Assembly (NCBI GenBank): GCA_963801715.1
Contig: CAWDGB010000008.1
Coordinates: 124,001-188,000 of the forward strand
Origin: CAVVJA01 sp963801715
Lineage (GTDB): Bacteria; Actinomycetota; Actinomycetes; Mycobacteriales; Jatrophihabitantaceae
Direction of reading: 5' to 3'
Length of the DNA: 64,000 nt
In this document: positions 53,106 to 61,313 of the stretch, piece by piece
Layout: each line of letters opens with the position of its first letter
How positions within the stretch are numbered: position 1 is the first letter of the stretch
Notes under the pieces: model-generated
What the model was told of the DNA's origin: nothing
Seen by the model: the letters and a program-made list of their open reading frames with translations, nothing else
Databases searched by the model: none
Program-made: the position numbers and the translations under genes

Positions 53106-54095
53106 CTAGGGAATCACTTGGGTCTTTAGGCCTTGTCCAGCCTGGAATGTCTTTAGCGCATCGGCGTAGCGCTCCAGGGGCAGCCGGTCGGTGATGAACA
53201 CCCGCGGGTCGAGCACCCCTGCGGCGAACAGTTCGGCGGCCCGCTCATAGCTATGCAGCACCGCCATCGCACCGGTGATAGTGATCTCCTGGTTGTAGAT
53301 CTTGTAGGGCTCGATGGTGGCCCGCGCCGCATAAGCAGCCACCCCGAACTGCAGGAACGTGCCGGCCGGCGCAACCCGGCCGAGGCCGTCTTGGATGGCC
53401 TTGTCGTTGCCGGTGGCATCGACGACGAGCTCCCAACCGTAGGGTTGCTCCAGGGCCTCGGCGGAGGTAACCGCGTTCGAGCAGCCCAGCTGCCTGGCGA
53501 CCGTGAGCCGGTCCGGATTGATGTCTACGATGTCGACGCTCACCGCGCCGACGCGCTTTGCCAGCTCGAGCATCATCAGGCCCATCGTGCCGGCGCCATA
53601 TATCAATACGTGCGACCCGAGTTGGCTACGCAGCACGTCGTAACCGCGCACCGCGCATGACAGCGGCTCGATCAAGGTCGCATCGGCCGTCTCGATGTGA
53701 TCGGGCAGCCGCGCACAGTTGGCGGCGGGCACGGCCACGTACTGCGCCGCCCCGCCAGGCGCGGTCACTCCGATTGCTCCCCATCGGAGGCATAGATTGT
53801 TGTGGCCGATGCGGCAGTAATGGCATTCGTAGCAATACAGGGACGGATCGACGGCCACCCGGTCACCGTCACGGACATCGAGCGCGTCAGGGCCGGACGC
53901 CACGATCCGACCGGCGAACTCATGCCCCGGGATTATCGGCAGGGACGGGGCGAACTCGCCATCGAGGATGTGCAGGTCGGTGCCGCAGAGTCCGCAGGCC
54001 GCGACCTCGACTATCACCTCGCCCGAGCCGGGCGTGGGGTCGTCGACGGTCTCGACCGAGACGTTGCCGGCAGACTTGATGATCGCGGCTCTCAC
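53106..54095 (-). CDS. Zinc-dependent polyol (sorbitol/xylitol-type) dehydrogenase
   Basis: A 329-residue MDR alcohol dehydrogenase. Catalytic zinc ligands are in ACGLCGTDLH and PGHEFAG; the structural zinc loop is YCYECHYCRIGHNNLC. The cofactor site is HVLIYGAGTMGLMMLELAKRVGA with an Asp (DIVDINPDRL) that favours NAD+. Family and context point to oxidation of a sugar alcohol to its ketose, for example xylitol or arabitol to xylulose. The GTG start at 54095 overlaps the permease stop by four bases (GTGA). Confidence 0.92.
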   Translation of the reverse strand: MRAAIIKSAGNVSVETVDDPTPGSGEVIVEVAACGLCGTDLHILDGEFAPSLPIIPGHEFAGRIVASGPDALDVRDGDRVAVDPSLYCYECHYCRIGHNNLCLRWGAIGVTAPGGAAQYVAVPAANCARLPDHIETADATLIEPLSCAVRGYDVLRSQLGSHVLIYGAGTMGLMMLELAKRVGAVSVDIVDINPDRLTVARQLGCSNAVTSAEALEQPYGWELVVDATGNDKAIQDGLGRVAPAGTFLQFGVAAYAARATIEPYKIYNQEITITGAMAVLHSYERAAELFAAGVLDPRVFITDRLPLERYADALKTFQAGQGLKTQVIP

Positions 54096-54973
54096 TTCAC
54101 GGCTCCCAGGGATAGGCCCTGTACGAGCTTGTCTTGTGCGGCGAAGCCGGCCACCACCACGGGTATGGACACCACGACGGCGGCCGCGCACACCTTGGCC
54201 AGGAACAGGCCCTGGCTGGTGACGAAGCTGGTCAAGAACACCGGTGCCGTTTGTGCCTGCACCCCGGTTAGCACCAAGGCGAACAACAGCTCGTTCCAGC
54301 TGAAGATGAAGCAAATGAGCGCGGTGGCCGCGATGCCCGGCACCGCGATCGGCGCGACGATCTTGCGCATCGTGTAGAGGACACCGGCGCCGTCGATAGC
54401 GGCCGCCTCGATGATCGCGATCGGCACCTCCGCCAGGAACGACCGCATCATCCAGACCGCGATCGGTAGATTCATCGTAGTGTAGAGGATGATCAGTATG
54501 AAGAGGTTGTCGAGCATGTGAGCCTTCTGCGCGAACAGGTATATCGGCAGCAGTCCGGCGACCAGCGGCAGCATCTTCGTCGATAGGAAGAAGAACAGCA
54601 CGTCCGACCACTTGCGCACGGGCCGGATGGAGAGCGCGTACGCGGCGGGAAACGCCAGAAGGAGCACGAGGATCGTCGAGGTGACGCTCGCTGTGATCGA
54701 ATTCGCCAGGTACGGCCAGGGGCTGGTGCCGGTGCCCTGCCCGAAGAACTGTCGGTACCCCTGGAGGGTGAGCGGCGCGGCGATGCTGGGCGGATTGGTG
54801 CTGGCGTCGGCCTCACTGTGAAAGGACGTCAGGACCATCCACAACACCGGGATGATGAAGATCACGCCGATCACCCAAGCGAGAAGACCAAGCAGGGCGT
54901 TGCTGGCCCGCCATTTGCGACGTGGCCGCGTGTCGGTGACCGCGACGGGACGCCGCGCTACTGCGGTGGTCAT
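54092..54973 (-). CDS. Carbohydrate ABC transporter permease (MalG type)
   Basis: A 293-residue membrane protein: first helix LLGLLAWVIGVIFIIPVLWMVLTSFHSE, periplasmic loop, four more helices and the ABC-ATPase contact loop EAAAIDGAGVLYTMRKIVAPIAVPG. It forms the channel with the gene upstream. The ATG start at 54973 shares one base with the previous stop (TGATG). Confidence 0.94.
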   Translation of the reverse strand: MTTAVARRPVAVTDTRPRRKWRASNALLGLLAWVIGVIFIIPVLWMVLTSFHSEADASTNPPSIAAPLTLQGYRQFFGQGTGTSPWPYLANSITASVTSTILVLLLAFPAAYALSIRPVRKWSDVLFFFLSTKMLPLVAGLLPIYLFAQKAHMLDNLFILIILYTTMNLPIAVWMMRSFLAEVPIAIIEAAAIDGAGVLYTMRKIVAPIAVPGIAATALICFIFSWNELLFALVLTGVQAQTAPVFLTSFVTSQGLFLAKVCAAAVVVSIPVVVAGFAAQDKLVQGLSLGAVK

Positions 54974-55950
54974 CAGGTTTTCTCCTCGCGTAGCAGCCCC
55001 GACACCGTGCGCAGTGCCAGCGTCGCGACGATCAACGAGCCGACCACTACCACGACGCCTTGCGCCGAGGCCAAGCCATAGTCGTGCGCGCTGAAGAAGG
55101 TTTGGTAGATCGTGTACGGCAGGTTCGCCGTGCCCAAGCCGCCGGAGGTGATCACGTACACCGCGTCGAAGGTCTGGAGGATGAAGATCGTGCCCAGCAG
55201 CCCGGCGAGTTCGAGGTACTGGCGCATGTGCGGCAGCGTGATGTAGGTGAACATCTGCCACGTCGAGGCGCCGTCGACGCGTGCTGCCTCCATCACCTCA
55301 GGGTCGCGTGACTGCAGACCGGCGAGCAGGATCAGCATCATGAACGGGGTCCACTGCCAGATCAGCTGGACCTCGATCATGATCTTGGGGTACTCGGTGA
55401 GCCAGTCCGGCTGGGGAGCGGTGCCGCCGAATAGATCCCAGATCCAGGTCAACGTGCCGTTGATCAGACCGTAGCTGGCGTTGTAGATGCCGTGCTTGAA
55501 CAGCAGTGCTGCCGCGACGGGGACGATCAGGAACGGCGTGATCATCATGGTGCGCACGACGCCTCGTCCGAGGAACGCCCGGTCGAGCAGCAGCGCGATA
55601 GCCAAGCCGAGTAGCAAGCTGACGATCACCACGGTTGCCGTGAGCACAATGGTGAAGATCACCGACGAGCGCAGCGCCGGATCGGTGAACACCTTCTTGT
55701 AATTGTCCAGGCCCGCCCATCCCCGCGTCTGCGGTGAGAGCGCGTTCCACCTCAGGAACGAGATGACCAGCGTCGCCACGAACGGCAGCTGCGTGACGAT
55801 GATCAGGAAGACGAGCGCGGGCAGCAGCGGAGCGCGGCGCCCCCACCGCTCGCGCGAGGTGGTCGGCGGCCCTCCCGGCGCCGCGCTGCGATCGGCTCGA
55901 CGGCGGATACGCGACGGCCGTACCTCGGCGTCGGTTACCTGTGTTGCCAT
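54973..55950 (-). CDS. Carbohydrate ABC transporter permease (MalF type)
   Basis: A 325-residue membrane protein: RAPLLPALVFLIIVTQLPFVATLVISFLRWN, helices through VVIVSLLLGLAIALLLDRAF and MMITPFLIVPVAAALLF, the EAARVDGASTWQMFTYITLPHMR coupling loop and a last helix pair. It pairs with the MalG-type permease. ATG 55950 is 13 bases after the binding-protein stop. Confidence 0.94.
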   Translation of the reverse strand: MATQVTDAEVRPSRIRRRADRSAAPGGPPTTSRERWGRRAPLLPALVFLIIVTQLPFVATLVISFLRWNALSPQTRGWAGLDNYKKVFTDPALRSSVIFTIVLTATVVIVSLLLGLAIALLLDRAFLGRGVVRTMMITPFLIVPVAAALLFKHGIYNASYGLINGTLTWIWDLFGGTAPQPDWLTEYPKIMIEVQLIWQWTPFMMLILLAGLQSRDPEVMEAARVDGASTWQMFTYITLPHMRQYLELAGLLGTIFILQTFDAVYVITSGGLGTANLPYTIYQTFFSAHDYGLASAQGVVVVVGSLIVATLALRTVSGLLREEKT

Positions 55951-55963
55951 CGCTTGTCCTCCG

Positions 55964-57313
55964 CTACTTCTGGTAGAGCTCGCCGGCGTTCGCGGCCAAA
56001 CGTTGGCTGGTTTCCAGCGCGCTGTGGACCGACTCCTTGCCGGCGATCGCCGAACCGATCGCCAGGGAGGAGGCGGTGCCGAAGTCGGTGAACTCCGGGA
56101 TGTCCACGAACTGGATGCCAATCGTGGGGCGCGGCTGGACACCCGGTGATATCGGGTTGGCGGTCTGGATCGCGGTGAGCGTCGGCCCGGCGAACGAGCG
56201 GGCGACCTTGAGGTAATCGGGATTCTGGTACGTCGACATCCGTTTGCCGGCCGGTACCCGAGCCCAGCCCAGCTTGGTGCCAACGAGGTCCTCATAACCC
56301 TTACTTGACGCCCAGGAGACGAACTTCCACGCGTCGTCCTTGTTCTTGCTGGCCTTCTCGATCGCCCACGACCACGCGTATAACCAGCCCGAACTCTTGG
56401 TCAGCTTGACCGGCGCCTGGACGTAGCCGATCTTGCCGGCGACCGGCGAGCCTTGTCCGTCGAGTGACCCGGCCGCGGATGTCGCGTCGTACCACATCGC
56501 GACCTTGCCTTGTTCCAGATCGGTAAGGCACTCGGTGAAGCCGGCCTGTGCGGCACCGATCTCGCCGTGTGCGCGGACCAGATTGACGTAGAAGTTCGTC
56601 GCATCGGTGAAACCAGGGCCGTTCACCTGGGCGTTCCAGTCCTTGTCGAACCAGGTACCACCGAACGTGTTCACCACGGTCGTCAACGGAGCGAGCACCT
56701 GCCCCCAACCGGGCTGCCCGCGCAAGCAGATGCCCCGCATCCCCGGCTGCGCGTTGTCGACCTTGGCGGCCATATCAGCGATCTGGTCCCACGTCGGATG
56801 ATCCGGCACAGTCAAACCCTTGGCCGCAAAGACATCCTTCCGGTACATCAGGAACGAGGACTCACCGTAAAACGGCTCGCCGTAAATCTTCCGGTCCGGG
56901 CCGGTCAGGCTCAGAGCAATCGGCTTGAGCACGTCGGCCTGGTCAAAAGCGGGGTCCTTGGCGATGTAATCATCCATCGGGGTGAGCCAGTTGTTCTTCG
57001 AATAAAACGGAATCTCGAAGTTCGACAACGTCGCCACGTCGTATTGGCCGGCCTGACTGGCGAATTCCAGACTGGCCTTGTCTCGCAGGTCATTCTCCGG
57101 CAGCACGGTGAAATCGACCTTGATGCCGGTCTGCTGCGTGAACGTGCCGGAGAGTTTCTGCAGATCCACCATCTGCGGGTTGTTGACCATCAGCACGCGC
57201 ACCGCGTTGCCGCTGCCGCCAGCCCAACCAAGTCCACCACAGGCCGCCAGGCCTAACGCCGCGGTCAGCGCTGCCAGCATTGCCAGGATCCGCTTGGGCG
57301 CGCGATGAAGCAT
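55964..57313 (-). CDS. Extracellular solute-binding lipoprotein of sugar/polyol ABC system
   Basis: A 449-residue lipoprotein: signal peptide with lipobox LAAC at Cys25, then the family-1 binding fold (VRVLMVNNPQMVDLQKLSGTFTQQTGIKVDFTVLPENDLRDKASLEFASQAGQYDVATLSNFEIPFY, PTWDQIADMAAKVDN, YVQAPVKLTKSSGWLYAWSWAIEKASKNKDDAWKFVSW). Relatives bind sorbitol/mannitol or other sugars. It is first in the operon. Two CGCTCA-N2-TGAGCG sites lie 21 and 121 bases upstream. Confidence 0.94.
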   Translation of the reverse strand: MLHRAPKRILAMLAALTAALGLAACGGLGWAGGSGNAVRVLMVNNPQMVDLQKLSGTFTQQTGIKVDFTVLPENDLRDKASLEFASQAGQYDVATLSNFEIPFYSKNNWLTPMDDYIAKDPAFDQADVLKPIALSLTGPDRKIYGEPFYGESSFLMYRKDVFAAKGLTVPDHPTWDQIADMAAKVDNAQPGMRGICLRGQPGWGQVLAPLTTVVNTFGGTWFDKDWNAQVNGPGFTDATNFYVNLVRAHGEIGAAQAGFTECLTDLEQGKVAMWYDATSAAGSLDGQGSPVAGKIGYVQAPVKLTKSSGWLYAWSWAIEKASKNKDDAWKFVSWASSKGYEDLVGTKLGWARVPAGKRMSTYQNPDYLKVARSFAGPTLTAIQTANPISPGVQPRPTIGIQFVDIPEFTDFGTASSLAIGSAIAGKESVHSALETSQRLAANAGELYQK

Positions 57314-57333
57314 GAGATCTCCTCATCAGAGGA

Positions 57334-57349
57334 CCGCTCATCTGAGCGG
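57334..57349. promoter_or_regulatory. Putative SorC operator, proximal site of transport operon
   Basis: CCGCTCATCTGAGCGG, a perfect 7-2-7 palindrome, 21 bases upstream of the binding-protein start. Shares the CGCTCA / TGAGCG core with two other sites in the cluster. Confidence 0.75.
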
Positions 57350-57433
57350 ACTAACCCTCAGAATGTGACCCAGAATCAAGATCCCGCTGACTCGCACCAT
57401 TGTCAATAGGTGTTGCGAAATCGTGCGGCTTAG

Positions 57434-57447
57434 CGCTCATGTGAGCG
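57434..57447. promoter_or_regulatory. Putative SorC operator, distal site of transport operon
   Basis: CGCTCATGTGAGCG, a perfect 6-2-6 palindrome, 100 bases from the proximal site. Two sites at this distance could allow looping (inference). Confidence 0.7.
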
Positions 57448-57659
57448 AAAACGCTTGCTGCGCGGTCTTGCGACCTTGTCGGTTCCTACACCGCATCCGG
57501 ACCCGACGTCAGCGCGGCAGGACTCCTGCCCAGCAGGCTGCGCTTCGCTCGCTAGTCGACCACGCCCACCACAGCCAGACGCTCTTGAGGTCCTCAGCGC
57601 TATTAGGTCATTCCTTCAGTCGGGGCTCCACCTGACCGGGGCTGGGGCGCTCGGAGGTG

Positions 57660-57686
57660 TGTCACAGCCGGGGCTGCCGTCTTGTC
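57660..57686 (+). promoter_or_regulatory. ECF41-like promoter of the epimerase-sigma operon
   Basis: TGTCACA (57660-57666), 16-base spacer, TGTC (57683-57686). The ECF41 promoter as I remember it is TGTCACA, 15-16 bases, CGTC; only one base differs. It lies 37 bases upstream of the epimerase start, so the sigma factor probably drives its own operon. Confidence 0.65.
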
Positions 57687-57722
57687 TTTATAGGTGCGCG
57701 TAATCCTCGATCAAGGAGTTTG

Positions 57723-58661
57723 ATGATGAGAGTCTTTGTGGCAGGTGCGACGGGAGCGATTGGAAGGCAGCTGGTGCCGCGGCTGGTCGCCGCGGGTCAT
57801 GAGGTTCATGGCATGACGCGTAGCGAGACGAAGCGGGCGATGCTCGACGGGCTGGGGGCTGTGCCGGTGGTCGCGGACGCGCTTGACGCCGATCAGGTCG
57901 CCGAGGCGGTCGGCCGCGCGAACCCGGAAGTGATCGTCCATCAGCTGACCGCGATTGGGGGGGTGGACATGCGTCATTTCGATCGCGATTTCGCGCTGAC
58001 GAACCGTCTGCGGACCGAGGGGACCGACCACCTGCTCTCTGCCGGGGAGGCGGTCGGGGTGCGACGGTTTGTGGTACAGGGCGTAGGTAGCTATGGCATG
58101 TATCGGCGCACGGGCGGGCTGGTGAAGAGCGAGGAGGATCCGCTCGACCCGACGCCCGCGCGCGAAATGCGGGAGACCCTGGCCGCGATCCGCCACCTCG
58201 AAGAGGCGGTGCTTGGCGCGGAGTGGACGGACGGGATTGTGCTGCGCTACGGCGTGTTCTACGGGCCGGGCACATCGCTGGCGCCTGGCGGGGAGCAGTT
58301 CGAGCTGGTCCGCCACCGCAGGTTCCCGGTGGTCGGCGACGGTGGCGGCGTGTGGTCGTTCATCCACATCGCCGACGCGGCGGAGGCGACGGTGGCGGCG
58401 ATCGAGCACGGCCGTCGCGGTGTCTACAACGTTGTCGACGATGATCCCGCGGCGGTCACCGAGTGGCTGCCGGCGGTGGCCCAGCAGCTCGGCGTCAAGA
58501 AGCCGATGCGGGTGCCGCGGTTCATCGGGCGGCTGTTCGCCGGGGAGGCCGGTGTGGTGATGATGACCGACATCCGCGGTGCGTCGAACACGAAGGCCAA
58601 GCGCGAGCTCGGGTGGCAGCCCAAGCATCCGAGCTGGCGGCAGGGGTTCGCAGCGGCATGA
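57723..58661 (+). CDS. NAD-dependent epimerase/dehydratase family protein
   Basis: A 312-residue extended SDR: MMRVFVAGATGAIGRQLVPRLVAAGHEVHGMTR (Rossmann loop), VVQGVGSYGMYRRTGG (YxxxK position altered), IVLRYGVFYGPG, WSFIHIADAAEATVAAIEHG and the end RELGWQPKHPSWRQGF. Atypical catalytic residues fit the epimerase-like partners of ECF41 sigma factors. ATG 57723 follows AAGGAG. Its stop overlaps the sigma start by four bases (ATGA). Confidence 0.9.
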   Translation: MMRVFVAGATGAIGRQLVPRLVAAGHEVHGMTRSETKRAMLDGLGAVPVVADALDADQVAEAVGRANPEVIVHQLTAIGGVDMRHFDRDFALTNRLRTEGTDHLLSAGEAVGVRRFVVQGVGSYGMYRRTGGLVKSEEDPLDPTPAREMRETLAAIRHLEEAVLGAEWTDGIVLRYGVFYGPGTSLAPGGEQFELVRHRRFPVVGDGGGVWSFIHIADAAEATVAAIEHGRRGVYNVVDDDPAAVTEWLPAVAQQLGVKKPMRVPRFIGRLFAGEAGVVMMTDIRGASNTKAKRELGWQPKHPSWRQGFAAA

Positions 58662-59575
58662 CCGACCGCGAGCGACTGCTTGACGAGCTGCGGCCGGTCG
58701 CGTTCGCGATCGCCTACCGGATGCTCGGCAGCGTGTCCGAGGCCGAGGACGTGGTGCAGGAAGCGCTGCTGCGGGTGCATCAGGCCCTGGACGCCGGCGA
58801 GCAGATTGCATCCCCGCGCGGGTTCGTGGCCACCGTGACCACCCGGCTGGCGATCAACGAGCTGCGCTCCGCCCGCGTCCGTCGTGAGCGCTACGTCGGT
58901 GAGTGGCTGCCAGAGCCGATCATCACCGACGGCCACGATGATCCGGCCCGGCACGCCGAGACAGCCGACTCGCTGTCGCTGGCCATGCTGGTGCTGCTGG
59001 AGACCCTCTCGCCTGAGCAGCGCGCCGTGCTGCTGCTACACGACGTGTTCGACTACGGGTATCCGCAGATCGCGGCGATCGTCGGCAAGAACGAGGACAA
59101 CGTGCGCCAGCTCGCCACCCGCGCCCGACGCCACGTCCAGCAGCGCCGGCCCCGTTTCCAAACAACGCGCGAGCAGCGCGATGAGCTGGCCCGACGGTTT
59201 TTCGCGGCCGCCGAGCACGGCGATCTCGCTGGACTCGAGGGGCTGCTCGCTCACGACGTGGAGCTGACCGGCGACGGCGGCGGCAAGGTTCCGGCCCTCG
59301 CGCGGACGCTGCGCGGGCGCACCCGCGTCGCGGGCACGCTGATCAACTGGGTTCGCCTAGCCGCCCGCGTTCCCGGCCTGTCGCTGCGCCCCGTCGAGGT
59401 CAACGGCGGCCCCGGAGCGCTCTACCTCGACGCACAGCAGCGGCTGGTCGCCGTGATGGCGCTCGAGATCGCCGGCGGTCAGATCACAGGCATCAACGCG
59501 ATCGTCAACCCCGACAAGCTGACGCACCTCGGGCCACTCGGCGACTACGCATCGCTGCTGAGGTCAGCGCGATGA
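58658..59575 (+). CDS. ECF41-like RNA polymerase sigma factor (SigJ type) with SnoaL domain
   Basis: A 305-residue ECF sigma factor: region 2 FAIAYRMLGSVSEAEDVVQEALLRVHQA, linker, region 4 LSPEQRAVLLLHDVFDYGYPQIAAIVGKNEDNVRQLATRARRHV, then a SnoaL-like C-terminal domain (RRFFAAAEHGDLAGLEGLLAHDVELTGDGGGKVPALARTLRG). In ECF41 factors this domain acts as a built-in regulator. It is coupled to the epimerase gene, the classic COE partner of ECF41, by a four-base overlap. Confidence 0.92.
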   Translation: MTDRERLLDELRPVAFAIAYRMLGSVSEAEDVVQEALLRVHQALDAGEQIASPRGFVATVTTRLAINELRSARVRRERYVGEWLPEPIITDGHDDPARHAETADSLSLAMLVLLETLSPEQRAVLLLHDVFDYGYPQIAAIVGKNEDNVRQLATRARRHVQQRRPRFQTTREQRDELARRFFAAAEHGDLAGLEGLLAHDVELTGDGGGKVPALARTLRGRTRVAGTLINWVRLAARVPGLSLRPVEVNGGPGALYLDAQQRLVAVMALEIAGGQITGINAIVNPDKLTHLGPLGDYASLLRSAR

Positions 59576-59646
59576 ACTCCGGCGCTCGCCGCGCTGGTTA
59601 CGCGGTGACGCAGACTGACTGAATCGCGCCGATATGACATTGCGCC

Positions 59647-59677
59647 TTGACCTGGAGCGCACTCCATGGTCCAGGCT
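59647..59677 (+). promoter_or_regulatory. MerR-type operator-promoter of aldo/keto reductase
   Basis: TTGACC (59647-59652), 19-base spacer, CAGGCT (59672-59677). The spacer contains TGGAG / CTCCA with flanking ACC / GGT, the imperfect dyad typical of MerR activators that twist over-long 19-20 bp spacers. Transcription would start at about 59684, the A of the reductase ATG, implying a leaderless mRNA. Confidence 0.7.
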
Positions 59678-59683
59678 CGAGGC

Positions 59684-60706
59684 ATGACGACGCAGAACAA
59701 AACGACGGATCTGGTTCGCACGGTAGGGCCATGGAGCGTCCCGGCACTGGGAGTGGGCACTTGGGCGCTCGGCGGGGATTGGGTCTTCGACGGTAGACCC
59801 GCCGGCTGGGGGGCGGTAGACGACGAGGTTTCGATCGCTGCGATCCGGACAGCCTACGACGGTGGCGTCCGGCTCCTCGACACTGCCGACGTCTACGGCT
59901 GCGGGCACTCGGAGCGGGTCGTGGGTCGGGCGGTGGCGCCGTTCCGTGACGATGTCGTGCTGGCTACCAAGGTGGGACTTGTGTTCGACGAGTCGACCCG
60001 CACGGGAGCGGGCCAAGACCTGAGCCCGGCGTACCTGCGCCGGGCCTGCGACGCGAGCCTGCGCCGGCTTAGCACCGACGTGATCGACCTCTACTTGGTG
60101 CACCCGACACCGGCGCCGAACCAGCTGACAGACATCGTCGGAACATTCGAGGAACTCGTTGCAGCCGGCAAGATCCGCGCATACGGCACCAGCGCGCCCG
60201 AGCCGGATGTCATCGCAGCGATCGCGGCCGGAGAGCACGGAGTTGCCGTACAACAGGAACTCAACGTCTTTAGCGCCGACACAGCGGCTCTGGCCGCGTG
60301 CGACCGGTTCGATCTTGCGGTACTCGCGCGCAGTCCGCTCGCGATGGGCCTGTTGAGCGGCAAGTACTCTTCGCCTGCCGATCTGGCACCGGGTGACGTG
60401 CGACGGAACACCCCGTGGTGGACGTTCTTCGACGACAACCGGATGGCGGAGTGGTTGAAGCGGATCGACCTGGTCCGCGACGTACTCACCAGTGGCGGCC
60501 GCTCCCTCGTCCAGGGCGCCATCGCTTACGTATGGGGCCGGTCGAACCGAGCAGTCGCCCTGCCCGGCGTCCGGACGGTGGCCCAAGCCGAGGAACAAGC
60601 GGGCGCCCTGGCGCGCGGTCCGCTCACCGCGGCCCAGGTCGCCGCGATCGACGCCCTGCTCCAGCCCGCCGACTCCGACCGACATGTGGCGGACGCGGCA
60701 CAATGA
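59684..60706 (+). CDS. Aldo/keto reductase
   Basis: A 340-residue TIM-barrel oxidoreductase: VPALGVGTWALGGDWVF, GVRLLDTADVYGCGHSERVVG (catalytic Asp and Tyr), VVLATKVG (Lys), DLYLVHPTP (His), and the NADPH loop RSNRAVALPGVRTVAQAEEQ. The tetrad is complete. ATG 59684 is preferred over ATG 59666 because the earlier one lies within the MerR-type operator. It is followed after 7 bases by a truncated MerR gene, so the pair was a self-regulated redox switch. Confidence 0.92.
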   Translation: MTTQNKTTDLVRTVGPWSVPALGVGTWALGGDWVFDGRPAGWGAVDDEVSIAAIRTAYDGGVRLLDTADVYGCGHSERVVGRAVAPFRDDVVLATKVGLVFDESTRTGAGQDLSPAYLRRACDASLRRLSTDVIDLYLVHPTPAPNQLTDIVGTFEELVAAGKIRAYGTSAPEPDVIAAIAAGEHGVAVQQELNVFSADTAALAACDRFDLAVLARSPLAMGLLSGKYSSPADLAPGDVRRNTPWWTFFDDNRMAEWLKRIDLVRDVLTSGGRSLVQGAIAYVWGRSNRAVALPGVRTVAQAEEQAGALARGPLTAAQVAAIDALLQPADSDRHVADAAQ

Positions 60707-60713
60707 CCCAGCC

Positions 60714-60920
60714 ATGACGCTGTCAATCTCCGACGCTGCGGCCGCCTCCGAGCTGTCGATCGACACCATCCGTTACGACGACCGGCTCGGCATCATCGGT
60801 GCGGTGTCGTGCACGCCTGGAGGAGCCCGCGCGTTCTCTCCCGACGACATCGGCTGGCTGCGTATCCTGCGTTGCCTGCGCGACACCGGGATGTCGATGG
60901 CCGACCTGCGACGGTCTTGA
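60714..60920 (+). pseudogene. MerR-family regulator, truncated to DNA-binding domain
   Basis: From ATG 60714: LSISDAAAASELSIDTIRYDDRLGIIGAV, ARAFSPDDIGWLRILRCLRDTGMSMADLRRS and stop. This is the HTH and wing of MerR regulators, with YDDR in place of the usual YYER. The dimerisation helix and effector domain are missing; full-length relatives have about 50-70 more residues. The cut sits right after the DLRR motif. A 68-residue product could still bind DNA only if it can dimerise, which is doubtful. Confidence 0.8.
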
Positions 60921-61068
60921 TCGACCGGTCGACGACGTCCGTTGCAGACGCTGCCGTGTCCGCAACCGTGCGTTTAACCGGACGACCATGCGAGGAGGTG
61001 TCGGTCCGCAGCGGACAAGAACGGGAGTAACGCGTCCACTCCCCTCCACCTTCAACCTATAGCGCACC

Positions 61069-61091
61069 GGGGGTCTTGCGGCAAGACCCCC
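61069..61091. promoter_or_regulatory. Rifamycin-associated-element-like palindrome upstream of helR
   Basis: GGGGGTCTTG, loop CGG, CAAGACCCCC: a perfect 10-bp palindrome. It matches in form the rifamycin-associated element (RAE; a 19-bp palindrome with a CTTGC-G-GCAAG centre) reported upstream of rifamycin-inducible resistance genes in actinomycetes. It lies 222 bases before helR and 56 bases before the upstream ORF. A simple terminator for the MerR remnant is the alternative. Confidence 0.75.
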
Positions 61092-61147
61092 GTCGTGCCG
61101 CAGAATCGCCGGACGAGGCCAGAATGTGTGCTAATAGGAGTCGCGAA

Positions 61148-61309
61148 GTGCGTGCGGTAATCCACGACCACGTCGCGCGGGGACGTCGAACCGATGGCTA
61201 CGGGATCCTCGCCAGGCGGATCGTTGCTTATCACCGTCATCAGGTTCGTCACGCGGGCAAGACGACTTGGTGTACCCAGTGGTTGCGAGAGATCTCAGAT
61301 CCGAGCTGA
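61148..61309 (+). CDS. Upstream ORF (53 aa) coupled to helR
   Basis: GTG 61148 is preceded by AGGAG with 7-base spacing, the best ribosome site in the region. The peptide begins VRAVIHDHVARGRRTDGYG and ends WLREISDPS, basic and without recognised domain. Its TGA lies four bases before the helR GTG, which has no good ribosome site of its own. Translation of helR therefore probably depends on reading this ORF (leader peptide or coupled small protein). Confidence 0.6.
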   Translation: MRAVIHDHVARGRRTDGYGILARRIVAYHRHQVRHAGKTTWCTQWLREISDPS

Positions 61310-61313
61310 TGTC

